64,000 nt of DNA from NCBI RefSeq assembly GCF_034190915.1, contig NW_026947503.1, positions 25,936,532 to 26,000,531 on the forward strand, given 5' to 3'. A model generated the notes under the pieces. It was not told where the DNA came from, ran no database searches, and saw only the letters and a list, made by a program, of their open reading frames with translations. This document shows positions 44,774 through 58,391 of the stretch, one piece after another (the first letter of the stretch is position 1; each line of letters opens with the position of its first letter). Origin of the DNA: Cavia porcellus (taxonomy: Eukaryota; Chordata; Mammalia; Rodentia; Caviidae). The translations under genes were made by a program, and so were the position numbers.

Positions 44774-45297
44774 GAGCCTAGATTTGTTTCATTTTTAGGC
44801 TTTTCTGAGACAAAGTCTCACTATGTAGTTCAGGCTGACCTTGCATTCACTCTGTAGCCCAGGTTGGCCTCGAATTCACAATGATCCTCCTTCCTCATCC
44901 TCCCAAGTGCTGTGATTGCAGGCATATGCAACCATATCCAACCTTGGAGCCTAAAGCTGAACTTGGCAAACCCTTTCTTAGCCTCCTGAGTCTTTGGGGG
45001 GACCCTGAAGTAAGAATGACCCAACACCAGGGCAGAATCTTCCTGTCCTCCCTGCAGTGAGCTAAGCATCCCTACATTACTGGGATTTAGCAGCCTGAAT
45101 TCAGAGCGCTGGTGAGCCATCCTCCTATACTGGGCTAGAGCCTCCCATTTGTTTTTAGAGAATCAAGTCTGGTAATTTGTGACAGAATTATTCATATGGA
45201 ATAAAGAAGATTCCTGCACAGTAGCTTCTTTCCTTCTCAGACTGGAAGCTTCATGGTTTGGGACATAACATCTCTAACTGCTGCCACCATGTACTTA
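44774..45297 (-). repeat. Right arm of a 524-bp inverted duplication
   Basis: Reverse complement of 43110-43633. Homology stops sharply at both ends: inner GAGCCTAG at 44774, outer GTACTTA ending at 45297. The spacer of 1140 bp (43634-44773) shows no internal symmetry that I can see. The sharp ends and shared SINE indicate a local inverted copy of a pre-existing segment, not two independent insertions. Confidence 0.95.
44792..44952 (-). mobile_element. B1-type SINE in right arm
   Basis: Mirror copy of the SINE at 43455-43615, lying within the inverted duplication. It is not an independent insertion. Confidence 0.85.
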
Positions 45298-45651
45298 TGA
45301 TCCTAGTAGGTATTCCTGAGTTATCTGGGGGCAAGCTGGCAGCGGGGCAAGTATGGTCCAGCTGAGTCTCCAGTGGCTGGAAACACTGGCTCACCTTCTC
45401 ATCTCTGAACTTTCGTATTTGATTTCTAGACTTATCTCTCCTGTTTTCTTTTTCTTGAGGTTTCTGGTCCATCCCTGGACTCCTAGAATCCTGCTGGATT
45501 TTCCACCTCTGACCCCAGCACTCTTTCCCAGCTCACTTGATAACTTGCTCCAAATTTAACCTTGGTTCCGGGGTAGCACAGAGAGTCTTTCAGAAGTGAT
45601 GTTCCCTTCCAATTATCCTCCTGGAAACTACAAGTACATGGGCCAATAAGG

Positions 45652-46020
45652 CTGCTGTGGTTTAGATGTTTTGAGTGTGTCACCCAAGGGCTTTTGTATG
45701 TTCTCCATGTGGTAATGTTGAAAGGTAGGGAAACCCTTCAGAGGCAGGCCCTGGTGGGAAACCACTGGGATGGGAATCCCTTCAGAAGAGATTCCTGTAT
45801 TTCTCACGTGACATTAGTCCCCACAGTCCCACTCTCACTATGTGATCTCTCCTACACATTCTGGTCATGATGCCATCAGCTATGGAGTCTTTAGAAGAGC
45901 TGAGCTGAAATGAATATCATACCTCTGCATCATTAGAACTATGAGTTAAATATATTTCTTTTCTTTGTAAAGTACCTTACCTCAGGTATTTTGTTATAGT
46001 AACAAAATGGACTAATATAG
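45652..46020 (+). repeat. ERVL-MaLR-type LTR
   Basis: It starts 'tgctgtggtttagatgttttgagtgtgtcaccc' and continues through 'ggtggtaatgttgaaaggt'-like sequence and 'ggtcatgatgccatcagct'. It ends 'gaactatgagttaaatatatttcttttctttgtaaagtacc...ggtattttgttatagtaacaaaatggactaatata'. This is the typical MST/THE/MLT LTR layout with its 3' poly(A) region. Confidence 0.75.
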
Positions 46021-46389
46021 AGGTTCTTGCAAGACACTAAGGGCAGTGGGGAGGAGCTGTCTCCACAAGCAAAACACAATGTCAGCCAAGACACCCAGGG
46101 TTGGGGAAGGAGGAGCCAACTTTGAAGGAAGAATCTTGAAGCAGTCTCTTTACTACAGGCTGGAAGTGAAAGGCCTGGCTTTCACATAATCAGTTTGGCT
46201 GAAGGTTTAACACCTCCCAGACTGAACAATTCTCTCCTTGGGAAGGGGCCATTTCAACTTCCCTGAGGTCATTCATTTTGTTGTTTGGTATAAGTGAGAA
46301 GGAGCGCCTAATGCAGGATTTGAACAGGAGTGGAGAGAACTCAAAAGTACAGCAGTGCCACAGAGGAACTGAGGTGGACTAACTGCAAA

Positions 46390-46800
46390 AACAACCCATT
46401 ATCCACACCTTGTGCAATATGACTGCATCCAGAGGCTGAGTATATCCCTTTTCTCATGGATATGGGCTGGCAGTATGACTTGCTTTGGCCAGCAGAGCAC
46501 AGTGAATGTGACACAGTGAATGCTTTGTCCAGGCTCTTGGAACTTGCCCTGGCTGCAGTGCGAATGAGCCCGGGCTAGCCTGATGGAAGAGACAGGCCGT
46601 TCAGTTCCAACTATTCTGGATTGCAAGCTCTGGCTGACCTAACAGCTGATTGCAGATGAGATCAGCCAAGTGTGGTCTGGATCAGGGGAACCATCCAGCC
46701 AACCTGCAGACTCCTGAGCAAAAGGAAATGCTGTTTTATGCTACCCATTTTGTGTTTGTTCTGCAGCATTTTGTTGGGACAGATCACTGACACAGAAGCC
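46390..46800 (+). repeat. MLT1-like LTR, diverged
   Basis: Landmarks 'tatgacttgctttggccagcagagcac', 'aatgagcccgggctagcctgatgg', 'agctgattgcagatgagatcagccaag', 'gcagactcctgagcaaaaggaaatgctgttttatgctacc' follow MLT1 consensus order. Confidence 0.65.
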
Positions 46801-46849
46801 AACAAGCTTTTCCTTCCTGCCCAGAAGCTGAGTCAGATGTAGGGTAAAA

Positions 46850-47035
46850 GCCTCAGCTTGGAATCAAGACTTACTTTCCAATTCTTTGTTGGACACTTAC
46901 CAGCTGCATGACTTTGAGCCTCACTTTCCTCATCTATAAACTGGGGATTCTAATACCCACCACTTCCAGGCGTCAAGAAGCTAGCTATAACACGTAGCAT
47001 ACAGTAGGTACTCATTAAATGTGTACCTTCTCAGA
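46850..47035 (+). repeat. MIR SINE
   Basis: 'ggacacttaccagctgcatgactttgagcctcactttcctcatctataaactggggattctaatacc' and 'gtagcatacagtaggtactcattaaatgtgt' are clear MIR core and 3' end. Confidence 0.8.
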
Positions 47036-48444
47036 AAAAGAAAAAAAAAGTTGTTAGAAGGTAAGGTTAAGAATTCATGGTCTGAAATGATTTTCTAAGC
47101 CTTAACAGTAGACATTGCCTGGAGGGATAATAGCAAATAAAGCTTAAAGATTTTTGTTTTCCTCACGAATTTGTCTTTTAGCCAATTCCTAGTCTCCTAC
47201 AAGAGGTAAGACCGTAATGAGTTTTTGCATGTGTGTCAGAGATCATAGTAGATTTCTGGACCACTAGTGTTTCCTAACATCACTAATTTATATCTAAATA
47301 CACTCTACATATGATAGGTATTATTAGCCCATAATAAATAATGCAGAAGTGCTCTGTTCTCTTTACATTCAGTAAATACTTTCCCTGAGGAGTTCAATAT
47401 AATCTTGCCAGGACATATGGTGGGGGTGGGGAAGGAGATCATCCTGAGTGTGCATCTGTTAGCAGACACTTAATTTCCAAGTACATGGGTTTGAAACTCA
47501 CGTTTAAAGGACAATCCTTCTCATCATCCAGTAAGAGGGCCAAAGCTGCCCCTCTTACAAGGGCTTGTGCTAAGGGGGAAAGAGTGACCTTCTCTAGCAA
47601 CAAGGACACACCCCAAGGGAACACAGGGTTGCAACTATGTTGGAGAGATCATTTGAGGCCATTAGCTAGGGTTGTATTGGAACAATCAGTGACAAAAGTT
47701 CACATTTGTACTGTTGGACTGGTTCCTTGTAGAACCTATAGTTTTTGCGGAAAGAAAAAAGAAACAAACTCCCTTTACTTTCCTGCTCTGAGGAAGTGGC
47801 CTTAGATATGGACAGCATAGCAAGACTACAGGACAGATGACAGTGTCCCAGAGAGCATCCTTTCCCAGGAACAATTTTTCATATTAGAGAGCCTACAAAA
47901 TAAGAATAAGATCTCTTGCATTCAAACAAGGCAGCTAACAAATAGAATTACACATTCTGATTGTTCATATTTCATATTCAGTAAGCCCCTAGTTCTGGGA
48001 AATCTTAGTCACGCAGGCTTCTTGAGCCAGCAGAGTGACAGGTACTGGCACAGTGCTTTAGGGACCATTGGAAAAGAAGAGGCTGGCATACAAGACTTGG
48101 CTCAAACTCTAAGCAGTGCCACTGGCCACTCATGGCAACTGGATCCAGGGACATTGATCACCATCTAGGAGAAAGGAGGACAAGGAGCTGTTTAAAAATC
48201 ATTATTTGCTTAGTTTTTACTCCCTAAATTTTGGAAACTATAAAAAGTTCACAGTTAGATCCCCTGCAGTTTACTCTGTCTCTCTCTGGTTTCTGGTTTA
48301 TTACCAAAGTCCACGATGGCTCAGATTATCATGGAGCTAGTTCCGTGAATTTGGCCTCTGATATCTAAACTCTTAACTTACCCCTTTGTTTCTCTGAATG
48401 ACCCTGATCCAGGTAAAATGGGAAATGTTGCCTAAGTTGGAAAG

Positions 48445-48600
48445 CTGGCCAAGTGTGGTGAATCACTCTGTAATCCCAGCACTCAAGCGATGCCTGGACA
48501 ACTTTGTGACTAGATGAGACCCTGCCTCCTAAATAAAGGTTGTAGATATAGCTCAGTGAGAAGCCCCTGGACTCAATCCCCAGTGCCATAAAAAATAAAA
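48445..48600 (+). mobile_element. B1-dID-like dimeric SINE
   Basis: The first half is B1-like: 'tggccaagtgtggtgaatcactctgtaatcccagcactcaagcgatgcctggacaac'. The second half is ID-like: 'aggttgtagatatagctcagtgagaagcccctggactcaatccccagtgcc'. It ends in an A-rich tail. Fused B1-ID SINEs are known from several non-murid rodents, which supports the host-group inference. Confidence 0.7.
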
Positions 48601-50777
48601 GGCCCCAGGGAGCACCTGATGCCATTCTACTCTCCACTCAGGTAGAGCCAGTGGCAGCCAGATGAAGAGCAGGCATAGGGGGATTTTTCACAAATGGACT
48701 TGGGGGTGATTTTTGGTTTCTGGGTATACCTTTTTATTCTCTTCTGCATATGGGTGTAGGCAAAGCCCCAAAACAATAGCCTCTAAACCATCTGGCAAAT
48801 TATCCTGGACAGAGAATGTACTCTAGAGGTGAACCACATGTCTGCTAGACTAAGAGCTGCACCCCAACTTAGAACAAATATAATAGGTGAGAAGACGGGG
48901 AAGGAGTAAAAAAGAAGAGAAGGGGAAGAAATAAGAGGGCAGCAGAGATCAGACACCAACACCCTTCCAGGTGCCTCAACCTGGAGTCTCCGGATGGCGG
49001 GCATCGTGCTGTCAAGGTCCTACAAGATGTGGTGTTGCTCATGAACATCTGAGCTGTACACTGGGCTTTACCTATCTCTTGGGGGCACATTTCTTTTCAT
49101 ATGGGAACTCCTCCCATCATTTGAAAAATGTGCATGATGAACAACAACTTTTTGCTCTTTTTTCACACCTCCAGAGGCTCTGCTTTCACTTGGGTTTTTG
49201 TTGGGTTATAAACAAACGAGTCTTGACAAGCAACATAGCCACTCCATAATGACTAGTCTTTGTTCAACAAAACACAGACAGCAGAGTGATCCTTCTCCAT
49301 TCCCGTGCCTCCAGGACATTCTCTGGAGAAAGCAAGTATTATTTCCTTTCTCCATTTTTACTTTTAACACAGAGTCACTGGGGCTCAGGAGTACTGCTGG
49401 ATGGCTGGCAACACTGCATAGATGAACCTAATCATGGCCCAGGGAAACTCTCCCAGAGGAACTTCATGCCCTGGGCTTCCACACTACTTTTCCAGCTGAC
49501 CCACCCTGTAAACAGGAAGCACACTGGAGCCAGCACACCAAGTGGGAAAGAGCCTCCTGCTTCCACTTCCCTCTAGGCAGAAACTCTGAAAGCAAACTCA
49601 AGATGCACCAAAGAACACTTTGATAAAAGCAGATGATTCAGGTAGATAGTAAAAAACCATGGAGTCCCAGGATGGTAGGACTTAGAGATTATTTGGTCCA
49701 ATGCTTATTTTAGAGATAAAGAAATGAACTCCTGTAAGTGACATGCTAGGCAGAGCCCTAAGTGACACTGTTAGACAGAGCCCTAAAAAACCAGATGCCC
49801 TCCCATCCAGTCGATGAAGTTTTTTAGGCTAAATCTTTGGGGGCAGTAGGCCTTTCAAATTACAATTCCTGAAACTATTCCTCTGATGCAAAAGTCTGGC
49901 ATAGAGGATCACTAGTTCTGCTTCAGAGCCACCTTCCTCAAAGTGGTCCAAGAAGTGAGCTACTACAACAAATGCTTATTTCTGGAGATAATATCTGGCC
50001 TCAAATGGATAGAAGAGCCTGGAACAGCCTCCCCTACTTCCCTGTAAAAATCATCTCAAAAATCTAAAATAAACACTAAACCTTACCACTCTAAAAACTA
50101 CAACTGTAGTCAATCTGTATTAGACATTTCTGGGGGAATTTTCATTTAAATGCAAGGCCACTGAAAATGGATTTAAAAATAGCATCTGTATTTAACACCT
50201 AGTCTTCTGACCAGAAATTCAAATTTAGTAGTCATCAGTCTAGTTGTGCTGCCTTTTGGATCAGCCAAAATGTCTATTCCTAATTAAGAACCCAGCATTC
50301 AGAAGACAATTTAGCAAAATAATTGGGTGGGAGAAGGAGAGGGTGGTACATCACTGGGAAATACAATTTCCAGAGTGCTCTGAGTCACCTTAGGGTCGAG
50401 AGGAGCCCCATTCCTTTTGCTCAGCACATCAGCCATCCAAGATGGGTGCAAAAGATGAATCTGTCCATTCACCAGGGCCAAATGCCAAGACAGTCTATTT
50501 ACAGCAGGAGCTCAGTTAAGTGTGTTTCATGATGATTCAGCACAGGTCTTTAGAGAGTGAGCACACTGACATCCAGAAACAGGATCCTGAGCAAAACACA
50601 CCTTTCTATTGACCATATTAAGCCTGCATAAGTCTTTTGTTATTTGTGAGTTAGTAAACAGGACAGAAAAAACAGATGGAAAATACTGGAAAGCAGAAAA
50701 GGGACCATCATCTGAATATCAGGGAAAATTTATCTGAAAATATCTAAGAGATACTTAAAGAACATTTTAAAGAATCA

Positions 50778-50850
50778 CTTGAGGGGTGGGGACATGACTC
50801 AGAGCTTAGAGCTCAGAGTTCTTGTACAAGGCTCTGTATTCAATCCACAG
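50778..50850 (+). mobile_element. Possible degraded ID-type SINE
   Basis: 'ggggtggggacatgactcagagcttagagc' and 'cttgtacaaggctctgtattcaatccacagg' loosely follow the A-box and B-box spacing of ID. Weak. Confidence 0.4.
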
Positions 50851-51779
50851 GAATCCACTGTGTTCAAGCACAGGAAAAAATTCAGTTGATACTAAAAAAA
50901 AAGAGATGGCTTTGATGATACAAGAACAGTACATTTTGAAGAATAAAAACAGACAGAAATCTATAGTAACACAGCTTATGAAGAAGTAGTTATATCTTAT
51001 TTGAAGGACAATGACAAATACAATAGCGTCACTGGAGGAAATTAAGGACAAAACTGACACTGTGACTGCGATGTTAGAATTTTATGCAGCTTATGTGGTC
51101 TTTCCTGTAAGAAAGTACTTTCAGCTCTTTAATGTCTTGAAAACTAAGTCTACATAACTCATTGTGAGAAAAAAAATATGTTGAAGATATATTCCAGCTT
51201 CGTAAAAACTTAATCAAACTTAAAAACTTAAGAATGTGATTTTGTATTAAAAAAGGATGGCCCAACATCCCTGAGCTCATCCCAAACATCCACAGGTCCT
51301 AAGGAGGCTCAACACATTGCCAAGGCTCATTCTTTGAGAAGGCTATACAAATGGATCTGGAGGAAGGGAGAAAGGCTGGCGTTTCCTTTAACAACAGGGT
51401 CTCAGTGATGTTTAAAAACAAAAGATTGCATTACTAATGTTTTTCATTTTTATGTGAATAACATAGTTGGACCAAAAGAAATACCTTTGGAAGAGTACAT
51501 CTCTTTCTGAGTCTAACACGGGATTCAGAAATCTGGTTAAAAATGACTTTAGATATACCAGACATGAAAAACAAAAACTAATCCTGCCTATAATAAAATT
51601 AGAAGAAAATGTTTCAAAGTGTTAATGTTTCAGACAAGGCCTGCAAGCATCAGTATGATTGAATTATTATTTTGGAAGAGTAGCCAATACAATAAAACAA
51701 GAAAAAAGTGGACATTTAGAAAATAATGAAGCTTATTGATAAAATGATATGCTCTCAAATAAGGTTCAAGCTCATTCTT

Positions 51780-51940
51780 TGACAGACTCTGTTTTAACTG
51801 TATGAACTCATTTAATCTGTATGACCACCCTCTGTATCATAATTAGTGATCCAAAGGTACAGAGGATGAAGCACATTACTTAAGTTTATATAGTAAATAA
51901 TGAAGATGGGATTCAAATGAGTGTAGTTTGTAGACTGTTT
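51780..51940 (-). repeat. MIR SINE fragment
   Basis: 'gaactcatttaatctgtatgaccaccctctgtatcataattagtgatcc' and 'aaaggtacagaggatgaagcacattacttaagtttatatagtaaataatgaagatgggattcaaat' match the reverse-strand MIR pattern. Confidence 0.65.
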
Positions 51941-51979
51941 TTCAGATAGAAGTAGAATCTTTGTAATCATACATTAATC

Positions 51980-53263
51980 TGACTTTTTTTAACCTAGAAA
52001 ACTCAAGAATCTCCAAGACAGATGATTAGAATGAATAAGGAGATTCATAAAGGTGGCCAGTTACCAGAAACACATATAAAATCAATATTGATATATGTAT
52101 ATAAAAGTCCAAGAGAATACACAAAAAAACTGTTAGAATTAATATGAAAATTTGTAACAAAGTGCCCACATGCCTAATCAGTTAGGCCAAAGTCAACTGT
52201 ATTTCTAAAAAATACAACAAACAAGATATAGGATACCATTTATATATGGGAAGATCAAAGCAAAAAGGTGGAATAAATAATAGTTATGCAAATCTGTAAC
52301 AGAAAAACCTTCCAAATTTTAAGAAATTAGAAAACACCTGAACAAATGGACTGAAAAACTAAATATTGCAAAGTTTAATTATTTTCACAGGGATCTACAG
52401 ATACAAGCTCTAATCAGAATCACAGCAGGTTTCTCTCCTTCCCTGCCTTCCCTCTTCCCTTTTAGCCTTTGGAGTTTTAACAAGCTGATTCTGAAATTTA
52501 TATAGGAATTGTAAAGAATTTTTGGTGAAGAAGAACAAGACAAGAGGTCTTGTTACATCAATTATCAAGATCTTCAATAAGGCTGTAGTTGTGTTGATCT
52601 GGGACAAGATCCACAACTGTAAGCCAATGGGACAGAATAGAGAGCCAGGAAGTAGATTCTTAGTCATATGAATGCTTGATTCAGTGACAAGATTGGCAAG
52701 GCACAGTGTAAGGAAGTGTGTTCTTTCCAACAATGGAGCAGGGTAACTGAAATATGTGGTACTACATCTAGGTATCATTCTTGCCCTCTACCTCACGCCA
52801 TAAACCAAAAATTCTGCATGAATTTCAGACGTTAGTGTGAATGGCAGAATGATGTTCTCTCAAAAAGAGAACATGTAGTCATATGTTAGTAATCCTGGGA
52901 AAAATCTCTTTAGACCTACAAGATACTAACCCACAGGAAAAAACCCACAGGGAAAAGATGTATATAGTAGGGCCTATTAAAATTAGGATTTCCTATTTAT
53001 CAAAAGATAGTATTGAAAGTGAAAAGGAGAGCCATGTATATTGACACACTTCAGAATGACAAATGACTTGAAGTGAGAAGACATAAACTCTAATGAAAAT
53101 CATGAAAAACCCAGACATCCTAATATGAAAAATAGGAAAAAGGCCGAAACAGGCACGTCACAGAGGCAGAAATATAAATTTCCAAACAACATAAAAAGAT
53201 GCTCAAAATGATTAGTAATCCATGAATTCCAAATTAACACATTACACACCCATCAAAATGGCT
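51980..53263 (+). mobile_element. Ancient L1 ORF2 3' half, first part
   Basis: Plus-strand decayed ORF2. 'tgggacagaatagagagccaggaagtagattc' and the region through 'cacacccatcaaaatggctataaaaag' are classical old-L1 landmarks. Sequence continues at 59429 after the young L1 inserted between. No open frame survives. Confidence 0.75.
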
Positions 53264-53280
53264 ATAAAAAGTAGCCGTAT

Positions 53281-53510
53281 GGCCTAGTGAACTCCAAGCA
53301 GCTTGCAAGGGCCTGAATTCAGAACCGGAGCTGAATGTGTATGAAACATGCATGAGTTGAATCCCAGTACAGGGGAATCTTTGGAATGTCACTCCCAGAG
53401 GGTAAGACCACGCCCAGCACCCTAAATCACTGGAGGATGCATGGGAGGTCCCCGCAGGCCTAACTGGGCCATGCCCAGTGACCTCCAAGCAGCTAGCAGT
53501 TGCCGACAGG
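53281..53510 (+). repeat. Direct repeat (period 191 bp) in L1 5' UTR
   Basis: CTCCAAGCAGCT starts at 53292 and again at 53483, each inside a longer matching context (GCCTAGTGAA.. and GCCCAGTGAC.. before it; TGCAAGGGCC and AGCAGTTGCC after). This looks like a duplicated promoter unit. Confidence 0.6.
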
Positions 53511-53592
53511 AGCCAAAAATGGACCCAGTGATTCCCAGGGCATGGGAGAGGGGGGAGCTTTGAAATGTTGCCCGAAAGCTGGAAACAGGAAA

Positions 53593-54640
53593 ATGACAAA
53601 ACAAAACAGCAAAATGCAATCTCAAACTTTCAGGGCAACCCCAGCAAGCCTAGGAGACATGGACACAGAAGAAAATGTAAGCCATACACCTGAAATCCCT
53701 GAAATGACAACAACTGAAATAAAGAAACAACTCTGGGATGCTATAAAAGAATTCAGATAGAAATAATCTCCCAGGTAAAAGAAGAAATGATAAATGTAAT
53801 GAAAGAAATGCTGAACACATTAAAGAAAACAGTTAAAAAATTAGAGGAACAATGCAAAAAGATGGAAACCCTGAATGAACAATATAAGAAACAAACAGAA
53901 TGTATGAAATAGAGATACACAAAGAGATACACAGGAAATAAAAAATTCCATCAAAAGTTGGCAAAACCGCCTTAACAAAAGTGAAGATAGAATTTCAGAC
54001 CCAAAGACAAGATTGCAGCTAGTGAACAGGAAAGGAAAGATCTTTTAAAAATAACAAGGAATCAGGAAATAACAATTCAACAGCTACAAGATGATACAAA
54101 GAAAAATATAAGATTGAAAGATATAAATGAAAAAGGTGACAACACAAATGATATCAAGAGGCTATTTACAGAAGTAATAGCTGAAAATTCCCAAACATGA
54201 GAATGAAAACTGGCATACAGATCAGTAAAGCATATAGAACTCCAAATAGCCATAACCAAAATAAAACTACACCCAGACATATAATTAGCATCCCAGAAAT
54301 CCAACATAAGAACAGAATATTAAAAGCTGCCAGAGAGACTGATTATCTATAAAGAAAAGCCTATCAGAATCACAGCAGACTTCTCAACACAAAGAATGAA
54401 GTCAAGAAGAGCATGGAGTTAAGTATTTCAGATCCTAAGGAAAATGACTTCCAACCCAGATTAATGTACCTAAAAAACTGTCCTTCAAAATGGATGGAGA
54501 AATAAGATGCTTCCACAACAACACCTGAAGATCTTCATGACCACCAAACCAATCCTGCAAAGAATACTGAAAGGCTTTCTAGATAGACATAGGAAAAAAC
54601 CACTAAGCAAGGCAAACCATTAAACAGAGTGGAAAGGTAA
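53593..54640 (+). pseudogene. L1 ORF1 (broken)
   Basis: The ATG at 53593 begins M-T-K-Q-N-S-K-M-Q-S. Coiled-coil-type sequence follows (about 53690-54000), then the RRM and C-terminal domain (about 54060-54570). Stops occur, for example at about 53758 and in the linker. Without these breaks the frame would be about 340 codons, a normal L1 ORF1p length. An open frame upstream of the ATG from 53500 runs through 5' UTR and is probably incidental. Confidence 0.8.
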
Positions 54641-54663
54641 AGAATCAACAGCAGAAAGATAAC

Positions 54664-57600
54664 ATGTCAAAAGTAAGACAATATATATCAGTTATAACCA
54701 TTAATGTAAATGGCCTCAATTCACCAATTAAAAGAAACAGACTGGCAGAATGGATCAAGAAACAGCATCCAACCATATGCTGTATACAAGAAACCCATCT
54801 AACCCAAAAGCAAACCCATAGACTGAAAATCAAAGGATGGAAAACTATACTCCATGCAACAGAATCCCCCCCAAAAAAGCAGAGGTATCTATTCTGTTTC
54901 AGACAATGTGAACTTCAAACAAAAAATGATCCAAAGAGATAAAGAAGGTCACCACATACTAGTTAGGGGAAAACTTCAAGAGGAAGAGATAACAATCTTA
55001 AATATATATGCACCAAATTCAGGAGCGCCCAGCTATACAAAACAAATATTAATAGAAATGAAAAATCAAATAAGCAACAACACAATCATAACAGGAGACC
55101 TTAACACACCATTGACACAAAGGGACAGATCAACTAGACAGAATCAGCAAAGAAATAACAAAACTGAATCACACCTGTGAACAAATGGACTTGGTAGACA
55201 TATACAGAGTGTTCAACCCAACAACATCAGAATGTACATTCTTCTCAGCAGCACATGGAACATTCTCTAAAATAGACCATATACTAGCCCACAGAACATG
55301 CTTAAGTAAATGAAAAAGAATTGAATTTATCCCATGCATGTTAATGGATCATAGCACCATGAAAGTAGAAATTAATGACAAAAGAAACTGCAAAAACCCC
55401 CACAAACACATGGAAATTGAATAATACACTCTTGAGCAATCAGTGTCACAGAGAAAATTAAAGAAGAAGTTAAATAATATCTACAAGCAAATGAAAAAAC
55501 AAATACACATTACTGGAACCTGTAGGACGCAATGGATGCAGTCCTCAGAGGAAAATTTATTGCAGTGAATTCCCACATCAGGAAAACAGAATTAACACAT
55601 ATAAACAACCTGATGCTACACCTCAAACATCTAGAAAAAGAAGAGCAAGTCAAGCCCTAAGCCAAAAGATGAGAGGAAATTACAAAAATCAGAGCAGAAA
55701 TCAATGCAATAGAGACTAAGAAAACAATCCAAAGAATCAATGCATGAAAGAGTTGGTTCTTTGAAAGAATAAATAAAATTGACAGGCCTCTAGCCAATCT
55801 TATTAAAAAAGGAAAGCAAAACTCAAATTCATGCAATAAGGAATGAAAAAGGTGAAATCACTATAGACCCTGTGGAAATACAGAAGATCATCAATATCTA
55901 TTTCTAAAACCTCTACTCTCATAGGCTTGATAACACAGAAGAAATGGATAGATTCCTAGAAACATATGAATTACCAAAGCTGAGTCAAGAAGATGTACAC
56001 TGCTGGATAATCCAGTGTTAATTAACAAAATTGAAAATGTAATTAAATCCTTATTAACAAAGAAAAGCCTAGGTCCAGATGGATTCACTGTAGAATTCTA
56101 CAAGAAACACAAAGAAGATTTAATGCCAACACTCCTCAAACTCTTCAATGAAATTGAAAGGGAAGCAATTCTTCCTAAGTCATTCCTGGAAGCAAGTATT
56201 ACTCTAATACCAAAACCTGAGAAAGACCCAACCAAAAAAGAGAACTATAGGCCTATCTCCCTAATGAACAGTTGCAAAAATTCTCAATAAAATATTGTCA
56301 AACAGGATGCAACAAATGATCAAGAAGATTATACATCATGACCAAGTGGGATTGATCCCAGGATTTCAGGGATGGTTCAACATACACAAATCAATAAACG
56401 TAATCCACCATATCAATAGAGCCAAAAATAAGAATCACACAATCACTTCTATAGATGCAGAAAAAGCTTTTGATAAGGTCCAACACTTATTCATCATAAA
56501 AACCTTACAGAAAATTGGAATAGATGGTCTTTACCTCAATATGATAAAATCCATCTATGACAAACCAACAGTCAGCATCATATTAAACAGCCAAAAACTG
56601 AAAGCCTTTACTCTAAAATCAGGAGCAACACAAAGATGCCCATTATCGCTACTCCTATTCAATATAGTGCTGGAAATACTAGCCAGAACAATTAGACAAG
56701 AGAGAGAAATAAAAGGAGTAAGGATAGGAAAAGAAGTTAAACTATCATTCTTTGCACATGACATGATACTCTACATAGAAGACCACCAAAACTCCATTGA
56801 AAGACTCCTATGTATAATACATAAATTCAGTAATGTAGCTGAATACAAAGTCAGCACTCAAAAATCAATAGCATTCCTATACACTAACAACAAAATCACT
56901 GAGAGAAATAAGAGAAGCCACACCCTTCACAATAGCATCCAAAAAAGGAAATACTTAGTAATCAATCTAACAAAAGAAGTAAAAGATCTATTCAGGGAAA
57001 ATTATAACACCCTGAAAAAGAGACTGAAGAGGACCTCAGACAATGGAAACACATCACTTGTTCATGGATAGGAAGAACAAATATTGTGAAAATGGCCATT
57101 CTCCCAAAATTGCTATATAGATTCATACAATCCCAATCAAAATACCACTAGAATACCTCACAGATCTAGAGAGATCACTCTTAAAATTCATCTGGAACCA
57201 GAACAGACTTAGAATAGCTAAGGCAATTCTAAGCAACAAAGGCAAGGCAGGAGGCATCACAGTCCCTGACTTGAAATTACAGTACAAAGCTACTGTAATA
57301 AAATCAGCATGGTACTGGAATAAAAACAGACCTGAAGATCAATGGAATAGATTAGAAGATACAACTACAACTACAAACACATTCAGCCACCTTATCTTTG
57401 AAAAAGGGGTCAAACATGTCCATCGGAAGAAAGATAGTCTCTTTAATAAATGGTGCTGGAAAAATTGGCTCTCCATATGCCAAAAATCACTAGACCCATG
57501 GCTATCACAATAAACTAATGTCTAAATGGATCAAAGATCTGAATATTAAAACAGAAACACTAAATCTGTTGGAAGACAAAGTAGGTAGAAATCTTGAAGA

Positions 57601-58391
57601 CATAGGGCTATGTAGAGAATTCTTGAACAAGAATCAAACCACACATGAAGTATTTCACAGAATCAATAACTGGGATCACATCCTATTAAAGAGTTTTTGC
57701 ATGTTGAAACAAATCTCCAGCATAGTGAAAAGAAAACTGACAAACTGAGAAAATATCCTAGTGAACTGTGCCTCAGACAAAAGACTGCTGTCTAGAACAT
57801 AAAGAATTTTTTAAAAGTCTGATCCCCAAAATTCAAAGGTTCATTCCAAGAATGGGCAACAGAGATGAATACACAGTTCTCGGATGAAGAAATACAAATG
57901 GCAAATAAATACATGAAAAAATGCTCATCATCATTGGTCATTAGAGAAATGCAAATTAAAACCACACTGAGATTCCATCTCACTCCTGAAAGAATGGCCA
58001 GGATCAAGAAAACTACCAACGACAAATGCTGGAGAGGCTGTGGGGAAAAAGGAACTCTTTTGCACTGTTGGTAGGAGGGCAGACTGGTGCAACCACTGTG
58101 GAACCAATCTCGAGATTTGTCAAAAAGCTGGGATTAGAAGTCTCATTTCACCCAGCTATTCCACTTCTGGGCATATTCCCAGAAGAACTGAAAGCATCAT
58201 ACCACAGTGATATATGTGCACCTATGTTTATAGCAGCACAATTTGTAATCGCCAGATCTTGGAAACAACACAAGTGTCCATCAACTGAGGAATGGATAAA
58301 AAAGATGTGGTACTTTTATACAATGGAGTACTACTCAGCTATAAAGAATGATCACATTAAGATATTTATAAATAAACGGGCGCAGCTTTAG
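54664..58391 (+). pseudogene. L1 ORF2 (broken, catalytic box mutated)
   Basis: The start at 54664 begins M-S-K-V-R-Q-Y-I and runs into the endonuclease signature 'ITINVNGLNSPIKRNRLAEW' and 'CCIQETHLTQKQTHRLKIKG'. A frameshift follows at about 54900. The RT domain is mostly in the 258-residue segment 56295-57071, with '[15 protein letters not shown]' and an active-site box reading F-F-A-H-D rather than F-A-D-D, so one catalytic Asp is lost. The C-terminal segment 57865-58391 has the zinc-knuckle-like '[15 protein letters not shown]' and ends I-N-K-R-A-Q-L. Several frameshifts separate these pieces. The protein would nick target DNA and reverse-transcribe. This copy cannot. Confidence 0.9.
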
